Below, in pieces: positions 6,090-10,734 of a stretch of 13,078 nt of DNA (within the stretch, counting starts at the first letter, position 1; every line of letters begins with the position of its first letter). This DNA comes from Trebonia sp. (GTDB lineage Bacteria; Actinomycetota; Actinomycetes; Streptosporangiales; Streptosporangiaceae), in NCBI GenBank assembly GCA_030038035.1, contig JASHPP010000620.1, positions 1 to 13,078 of the forward strand, given 5' to 3'. The notes under the pieces are model-generated. The model was given only the letters and a program-made list of their open reading frames with translations. It did no database searches and had not been told where the DNA came from. The position numbers and the translations under genes are program-made.

Positions 6090-7523
6090 ATGAGAAGCGA
6101 ACCCGACCCAGCCGGCTGGCACTTCATTCCCGGTACCGCCCGGGGTGTCACCCACTTCCTGCGTGACATGCCCAACCAGGATTCGATCGCGCATGAGGCC
6201 GCTATCGACCTCCCCGCGACCATCGTCGCCGTAGCCGACGGGCACGGCCACTTCCGTCATGCCCGCAGTGCCACCGGATCCGCGCTGGCGGTCGAGGTTG
6301 CCTGCCGGGTGGGCGCTCAGTTTGCCGCCACCCTGACCGGCGACCCGGCTGCGGCCGGGGTGGCCGAGACGGTGCGCGACAGCCTGCCGCAAGCAATCGT
6401 CGGCGAATGGCGTACCGAGGTTGCCAAGCATCTCGCGGCACACCCTTACACGGCACAGGAGCAGTCTGCCCTCGCAGACGCCGGGGACGAACCGGAGGTC
6501 CCCTACGGTTCTACCTTGCTTTTCGCTGTGATCGCCGGGGGCTGGCTGGCGTGTGCGCAGATCGGGGACGGCGACCTGCTCGCGGTCCGGCCGGACGGGA
6601 CGGCCTTGTCCCCGGTGCCGGGAGACAGCAGGCTCGACGGCCAGCACACGACAAGCCTGTGCCAGCCGGACGCCGAGGATGACTTCCGTACCTGCGCGCT
6701 TGACCTGCGCGCGGACCCGCTGCTTGCGCTGCTGCTTGCGACGGACGGGTACGGCAACGCGCAGACGGCCGAGAACTGGCAGCCGGAGGTTGCCGGCGAT
6801 CTCGCCGCGCTGGCCGCCACGCACGACCTTGACTGGTTCGCCGCCCAGGTCCCGTCCTGGGCGGAGCGTTGCGCGTCGGCGGACGGCAGCGGCGACGACG
6901 TGACGATCGCGCTGCTCCTGTCCCCTGATTACGCTGAGCTCGCCACGCTCGCGCGGCGCGAACGAGCCCGACTGGCGACGGCACCGCCAACTGCCAGGCG
7001 CGTCCCCACTGTGCCGTCCACGACGCCCGTACCGACCGTGCCGTCCGCGGCGTCGGCACCGACCGTGCCGTCCGCGGCGGCGGACCCGATCGCACAGTCC
7101 GGCGGACAGCTGTCCGGCGGGCCCGCGCCGGCCCGCTCGCGGCCCCGCTCCGGGGCGGGACACGCCGGTCGCGGCTCCGCTCGCCGGCGTTGGATCGGCG
7201 TCCTGGTCGCGGTCGTGGTGTGCGGCGCGCTCGCCGCGGCGGTGACCGTGCTCATGACGCGGCCATCGCCAGGCCACCCGGCTGCGCCGCCGGCCGGGCG
7301 CACCCAGGCGCCCGTCAGGAAAGCGGCCAGCTCCTCCGCTTCGCCGAGCCAGCGAGGGCGACAGACTAAGACCACGGCGGCGCCGAGCCACGAGGCGGCT
7401 TCCAGTCCGGCGCCCGCCAGCCCGGCGCCCACGGCGGCGCCCACCACCGCCGCGCCCACCGGATCGGTGCCCGCCAGCGGGGCAGCTGACGGCGGCCAGC
7501 AGCAGAACCACGAGGGGGACTAA
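6090..7523 (+). CDS. PP2C-family protein phosphatase with C-terminal TM anchor
   Basis: A metal-dependent Ser/Thr phosphatase of 477 aa. The catalytic PP2C domain spans about 8-280, with motifs in order: PNQDS (28-32), AVADGHGH (47-54, metal ligand D50), YGSTLL (139-144), QIGDGDLL (157-164), LLATDGYG (215-222, D219) and GSGDDVTIALL (266-276, metal ligand D270). A Pro/Ala/Thr linker with three PTVPS repeats follows, then a basic patch (R365-R367) and one TM helix (about 369-389), then an extracytoplasmic Ala/Pro/Ser/Thr-rich tail with no recognisable domain. The catalytic domain is therefore cytoplasmic and membrane-tethered. It starts 7 nt after the vWA gene with no obvious ribosome site and ends 5 nt before the kinase gene. 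It presumably reverses phosphorylation by that kinase. All catalytic residues that I can place are present. Confidence 0.9.
   Translation: MRSEPDPAGWHFIPGTARGVTHFLRDMPNQDSIAHEAAIDLPATIVAVADGHGHFRHARSATGSALAVEVACRVGAQFAATLTGDPAAAGVAETVRDSLPQAIVGEWRTEVAKHLAAHPYTAQEQSALADAGDEPEVPYGSTLLFAVIAGGWLACAQIGDGDLLAVRPDGTALSPVPGDSRLDGQHTTSLCQPDAEDDFRTCALDLRADPLLALLLATDGYGNAQTAENWQPEVAGDLAALAATHDLDWFAAQVPSWAERCASADGSGDDVTIALLLSPDYAELATLARRERARLATAPPTARRVPTVPSTTPVPTVPSAASAPTVPSAAADPIAQSGGQLSGGPAPARSRPRSGAGHAGRGSARRRWIGVLVAVVVCGALAAAVTVLMTRPSPGHPAAPPAGRTQAPVRKAASSSASPSQRGRQTKTTAAPSHEAASSPAPASPAPTAAPTTAAPTGSVPASGAADGGQQQNHEGD
7005..7085 (+). repeat. Three 27-bp in-frame repeats in the phosphatase linker
   Basis: The nonapeptide PTVPSxxxx occurs three times in tandem (residues 306-332). 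The last two units share a 22-nt identical core (7031-7052 and 7058-7079). It lies between the catalytic domain and the TM helix, a position where length variation should be tolerated. Confidence 0.8.
7512..7518 (+). promoter_or_regulatory. Ribosome binding site of the kinase gene
   Basis: GAGGGGG lies inside the last codons of the phosphatase gene, 10 nt before ATG 7529. It supports that start and coupled translation of the two genes. Confidence 0.65.
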
Positions 7524-7528
7524 GCGGG

Positions 7529-8851
7529 ATGGACGCCCTGATACAGCCTGGGCAGACGCTGCGGATGGAACGCGGGCATTCGCTGGTCACGGTGGAGAAC
7601 CGGATCGGCGAAGGCGGCCAGGGCGTCGTGCACCGTGCCAGGCTCAACGGCGCGCCATTCGCGGTGAAGTGGTACCGCCCCGGGCCGGGCAGCGAGGACA
7701 TGCGTAAGTCGATCACCGGACTGATCCAGCGCGGCCGCCCGCCGCACCCTGCCTTCATGTGGCCGATCGACCTCGTCAGCTCGGATCAGCTGCCAGGCTT
7801 CGGTTACGTGATGCCGCTGCTGGACCGGCGGTTCATGTCGCTCGCGCACCTGCTGAACGAGAAGATGCAGCCGTCGTTCCGGGTCGTCGCCACGATCGGC
7901 CGCGAACTCGTCGACGCGTTCGCGGTGCTGCACTCGTCCGGATTGTGCTACCGGGACATCAGCTTCGGAAACCTGCGCGTCGATCCCGTGGCCTGCGAGG
8001 TGGCGATTATCGACGTCGACAACGTCGGCACCGACGGGGGAGACGCGCTCGTCAAGGGCACGGGGCCGTTCATGGCGCCGGAAGTGCTGCGCGACGAGGT
8101 GCACCCGTCTACGACCAGCGACCTGTACTCGCTGGCCGTGCTGCTCTTCTACCTGCTGATGCACGGCCATCCGCTGCTCGGCGAGCGGACCGACTCGACC
8201 TACACGTGGGACGGCAACCACATGTCGGAGACCGAGCTCACGCTGCGGAACTTCGGCCTGCAGCCGCTGTTCGTCTTCGACCCAGACGATCGCTCCAACC
8301 GCCCGCTCCCGGAAAGCCAGGTCAACGTCTGGTGGCCGATCTACACCGCGCAGTGCCGCCGGCTGTTCACCCAGGCCTTCACCACCGGACTGCATGACGC
8401 GTCTCTCTACGGCCGGGTCAAGGAGGGATCGTGGCGGCGCATGCTGGTCGGCCTGCATGACAGCGTGTCAATGTGCGCTGGCTGCCAGGCCGAGGCATTC
8501 TACGATCCAGAGCAGCCGAGACAGCGCTGCTGGGACTGCCGTGGGGTCTTGCCCACTCTGCCCGTGCTCGAGGCCCCTGGAGGCACGCTCGTCCTGTCCC
8601 AGGGCGCCGTGGTGACCAGCCACCACCTCACCCGGGACCGCGGCTACCGCACGACCTGCGCCGTCGTCGAGGCACATCCTGGGCGGCCCGGGCGCGTGGT
8701 CCTGCGGAACATGACCGACAGCACCTGGACCGTCGCCCCCGAGGGCGAAGGCCCGAAGCAGGTCGTGCCCAGTCAGCGCGTCGGCGTGCGACCGATGCTC
8801 ATTGACTTCGGCGGCGTGCAGGGCAGGATCTTCATCCCCGCGGCCAGGTAA
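7529..8851 (+). CDS. Protein kinase with C-terminal zinc ribbon (TerY-P triad kinase type)
   Basis: A 440-aa cytoplasmic kinase with no TM helix. The glycine-rich loop is GEGGQG (27-32), the ATP-anchoring lysine K47 (FAVKWY), the catalytic loop YRDISFGNL (141-149; D143, N148), the metal-binding segment DVD in place of DFG (162-164) and the APE motif 183-185. YRD instead of HRD and DVD instead of DFG are departures from the standard pattern, but both catalytic aspartates remain, so activity is likely. After the kinase domain comes a Cys4 zinc ribbon: C316/C319 and C334/C337. The last 90 or so residues (about 350-440) form a beta-rich domain that I do not recognise. A kinase followed by a zinc ribbon, next to PP2C and TerY-like vWA genes, is the layout described for TerY-P triads. 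The natural substrate is unknown; threonines read by the FHA domains of the first gene product are a reasonable guess. Confidence 0.9.
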   Translation: MDALIQPGQTLRMERGHSLVTVENRIGEGGQGVVHRARLNGAPFAVKWYRPGPGSEDMRKSITGLIQRGRPPHPAFMWPIDLVSSDQLPGFGYVMPLLDRRFMSLAHLLNEKMQPSFRVVATIGRELVDAFAVLHSSGLCYRDISFGNLRVDPVACEVAIIDVDNVGTDGGDALVKGTGPFMAPEVLRDEVHPSTTSDLYSLAVLLFYLLMHGHPLLGERTDSTYTWDGNHMSETELTLRNFGLQPLFVFDPDDRSNRPLPESQVNVWWPIYTAQCRRLFTQAFTTGLHDASLYGRVKEGSWRRMLVGLHDSVSMCAGCQAEAFYDPEQPRQRCWDCRGVLPTLPVLEAPGGTLVLSQGAVVTSHHLTRDRGYRTTCAVVEAHPGRPGRVVLRNMTDSTWTVAPEGEGPKQVVPSQRVGVRPMLIDFGGVQGRIFIPAAR

Positions 8852-8935
8852 GGCTCTCCGCGACATCCCGCGACATCAGGCGACATCCGCCGGGCGGGCG
8901 TCGGGACGCTGTCAGGACGGACGTCCAGGAGGCCG
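8852..8935. other. Convergent intergenic gap with three 10-bp direct repeats
   Basis: An 84-bp gap between the kinase stop and the coxG stop. The heptamer cgacatc occurs three times at exact 10-bp spacing (8861, 8871, 8881), each preceded by g. A short palindrome ggacgtcc lies at 8919-8926 and gtcaggac is repeated at 8911-8918 and 8935-8942. I see no long stem with a U-tract, so no clear terminator can be called, although convergent transcripts must stop near here. Confidence 0.6.
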
Positions 8936-9691
8936 TCAGGACTTGGCGCGCCTGACCAGCCGGCGCACCCGGCGGCCGAGGATGGCGAGCAGGACGGCCG
9001 CCGCGGCGACCGGGATGACCCGCTTGAGGATCGGCCCGCCGACGAGCTTGATCAGGTTGAGCGAGTCCTCCTGCTGCGGAAGCGCCACCGCGGGCTGCGT
9101 GGGCACGGCGGCGACCGCCGCTCCCGCACCAGACTCGCCGGCACCGGCGCCGCCGCGGGTGCCCGCGCCGGCCGCGGCCTCGGCCGGTGCGGCGCCTTCC
9201 GCCGGTGCGGCGCCCTCGGCAGGCACGCCCGTCACGGAGGCGTCGATCAGGGCCTCCAAGTTCGCGGCGAACTGCGCGATGAGCTTGCCGCTGACCTCGG
9301 GCAGCAGGCTGCGCCCGAACTGGGCGGGGCGGCCCGTGACGTTCAGCGAGGTGTGCATGGACACCAGCGTGTGGCCGTCGGAGTCGGCCGGCTTGAGGCC
9401 GGCGTGCACGGTCGCGGACGCGGTGCCCGCGCCGCGGGTCTCCTTTCCGGAAGCCTCGATCGCGATCGTGTGGTTGGCCTGGTCCTTCTCGGTGAACTTG
9501 GCGGTCCCCTTGTAGCTCAGCGACAGCGGACCCAATTTGACCTTGACCTGGCCGGCGATCTCATCTCCGTCGACCGAGGTGACGCTGGCACCGGGCATGC
9601 ACGGCGCGATCCGCTCCACGTCGAGCAGGACATCCCAGGCTTGCTCAGGCGGCACGGGAACGGTGAATGAGTTGTCGAGCTCGATGGCCAT
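8936..9691 (-). CDS. coxG: CoxG-like SRPBCC-domain protein with C-terminal membrane anchor
   Basis: A 251-aa protein. Residues about 1-150 form the CoxG/SRPBCC fold: FTVPVPPEQAWDVLLDVERIAPCMPGA (9-35, interrupted by no gaps in the family pattern), a GPLSLSYKGTAKF strand (54-66), and a final helix with FGRSLLPEVSGKLIAQF. An Ala/Gly/Glu-rich linker (about 155-200) follows, then a hydrophobic helix (about 225-238) and a basic tail (RRVRRLVRRAK), which fits a C-terminal anchor. CoxG proteins accompany aerobic CO dehydrogenases; work on the family points to membrane recruitment of the enzyme and quinone handling. The start is ATG 9691: the frame continues upstream to 9775, but those residues do not look like the family. 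The ribosome site is weak. It lies 185 bp downstream of coxM with a hairpin between, so it may be transcribed separately. The family call is good; the partner enzyme is inferred from adjacency. Confidence 0.85.
   Translation of the reverse strand: MAIELDNSFTVPVPPEQAWDVLLDVERIAPCMPGASVTSVDGDEIAGQVKVKLGPLSLSYKGTAKFTEKDQANHTIAIEASGKETRGAGTASATVHAGLKPADSDGHTLVSMHTSLNVTGRPAQFGRSLLPEVSGKLIAQFAANLEALIDASVTGVPAEGAAPAEGAAPAEAAAGAGTRGGAGAGESGAGAAVAAVPTQPAVALPQQEDSLNLIKLVGGPILKRVIPVAAAAVLLAILGRRVRRLVRRAKS
9188..9223 (-). repeat. Two 18-bp tandem repeats in the coxG linker
   Basis: Two degenerate 18-bp units (9188-9205 and 9206-9223) encode AEGAAP-type hexapeptides in the linker between the SRPBCC domain and the membrane helix. 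This is probably neutral linker expansion. Confidence 0.65.
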
Positions 9692-9730
9692 TACGACGCT
9701 ACTTTCTCGCTGATTAGGTATTCGTTGGAG

Positions 9731-9736
9731 ATTGTA
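9731..9736 (-). promoter_or_regulatory. Possible -10 element upstream of coxG
   Basis: Read on the minus strand, the sequence is TACAAT, a five-of-six match to TATAAT, about 40 nt before the coxG start codon. No clear -35 element was found 16-18 nt upstream. Together with the hairpin after coxM this suggests a separate coxG transcript, at low confidence. Confidence 0.3.
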
Positions 9737-9777
9737 TGCGCCAGGCTTGTCCCGCCTCCGCGACGGGTCAAACACCG

Positions 9778-9818
9778 GCCGGGCCGGGGAACCCGCGAAC
9801 GCGGGTCCCCGGCCCGGC
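9778..9818 (-). terminator. Strong 18-bp hairpin between coxM and coxG
   Basis: Arms 9778-9796 and 9801-9818 pair over 18 bp with one bulged A (9791 or 9790) and a GAAC tetraloop. It is GC-rich and has no U-tract on either side. It lies 59 bp after the coxM stop on the minus strand, so it may terminate or attenuate the coxL-coxM transcript or stabilise its 3' end. Confidence 0.55.
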
Positions 9819-9876
9819 GGCGCCGCCAGAGCGCCGATTGGGCGACCTCAGCAAGCCGTCCCCGACGACACCAGGG

Positions 9877-10734
9877 TCAGGACGCGCCCGCCGCCGCGGC
9901 CAGCGCCCGGCCCGTGAGGACCCGGGCCAGATGCCGCCGGTAGTCGGCCGCGGCCCGCAGGTCGCTAGGCGGGTCGGCGCCTTCGCCGGCGTGCGCCGCC
10001 GCCGCTGCCAGCCCCGCCGCCGACGCCTCCGCGCCGGCTGCCGCCGCCTCCACGGCCAGCGCCCTGACCGGGACCGAGCCCATGTTGGTGAGCCCGACCC
10101 TGGCCTCGGCGACATGCCCGTCGGCCCGCCGCGCGACGGCGGCGACCCCGACCAGCGCCCAGGCCTGCGCCGTGACGTTGAACTTCTCGTACCGGTAGCC
10201 CCAGCCTTCGAGCTTCGGCACCCGGACCGACGTGAGGATCTCTCCGGGCGACAGCGACGTCGTAAAGAAGTCGGAGAAGAAGTCGGCCGGGCTGATCTCC
10301 CGCGACCCTGACGGCCCGTGTGCCACCAGCGTCGCGTCGAGCGCAGTGACGACGGCGGGCATGTCCCCGGCCGGGTCGGCGTGCGCCAGCCCGCCGCCGA
10401 ACGTGCCGCGGTGCCGCACCGCCGGGTCGGCGATCGTCGCCGCGGCCTGCGCGAGCAACCCGCAGTGCTCCCTGACCAGCCAGTCGCGGGTGAGCTCGTA
10501 GTACGTGGTCAGCGCGCCGATCTCCAGCGCGTCGCCGGCGTCGCGGACGCCCCGCAGCGCGTCGAGCCCGCCGAGGTCGACGAGCTTGTCAGGGCGGGCG
10601 AGCCGCATCCGCAGCAGCGGCAGCAGCGACTGCCCGCCCGCGATCACCTTGGTGTCGTCGCCGCCGGAGGCCAGCGCCCGGACCGCCTCGTCCACGGACG
10701 AAGGCCGCACGTAGTCAAACCTCGCCGGGATCAT
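9877..10734 (-). CDS. coxM: FAD-binding medium subunit of CO dehydrogenase-family molybdenum hydroxylase
   Basis: A 285-aa flavoprotein subunit (usual family length 280-300). It passes electrons from the 2Fe-2S subunit to FAD and then to an acceptor in a cytoplasmic L2M2S2 enzyme. The N-terminus MIPARFDYVRP is typical, the two FAD pyrophosphate-binding motifs are AGGQSLLP (32-39) and GTFGGGLAHADPAGD (110-124), and the C-terminal CO_deh_flav_C region is present (about 175-280; RYEKFNVTAQAWALVGVAA). The C-terminal 60 residues are unusually Ala-rich. ATG 10734 overlaps the coxL stop as ATGA, so translation is probably coupled, and this decides the start over the longer open frame to 10866. It should form a complex with the coxL product and a CoxS subunit not in the window. 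The exact substrate is not defined by this subunit. Confidence 0.93.
   Translation of the reverse strand: MIPARFDYVRPSSVDEAVRALASGGDDTKVIAGGQSLLPLLRMRLARPDKLVDLGGLDALRGVRDAGDALEIGALTTYYELTRDWLVREHCGLLAQAAATIADPAVRHRGTFGGGLAHADPAGDMPAVVTALDATLVAHGPSGSREISPADFFSDFFTTSLSPGEILTSVRVPKLEGWGYRYEKFNVTAQAWALVGVAAVARRADGHVAEARVGLTNMGSVPVRALAVEAAAAGAEASAAGLAAAAAHAGEGADPPSDLRAAADYRRHLARVLTGRALAAAAGAS

Noticed and set aside
5889..7511. Long open frame on the minus strand opposite the phosphatase gene
   Set aside because: It encodes Arg/Gly-rich low-complexity sequence with no family signature, and the opposite strand carries clear PP2C motifs. It is a by-product of high GC.
7520..8458. Open frame opposite the kinase
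   Set aside because: No domain or plausible ribosome site; kinase motifs on the plus strand explain the region.
9692..9775. 28-residue N-terminal extension of CoxG
   Set aside because: It does not match the family, while MAIELDNSFTVPVPP from ATG 9691 is the typical N-terminus.
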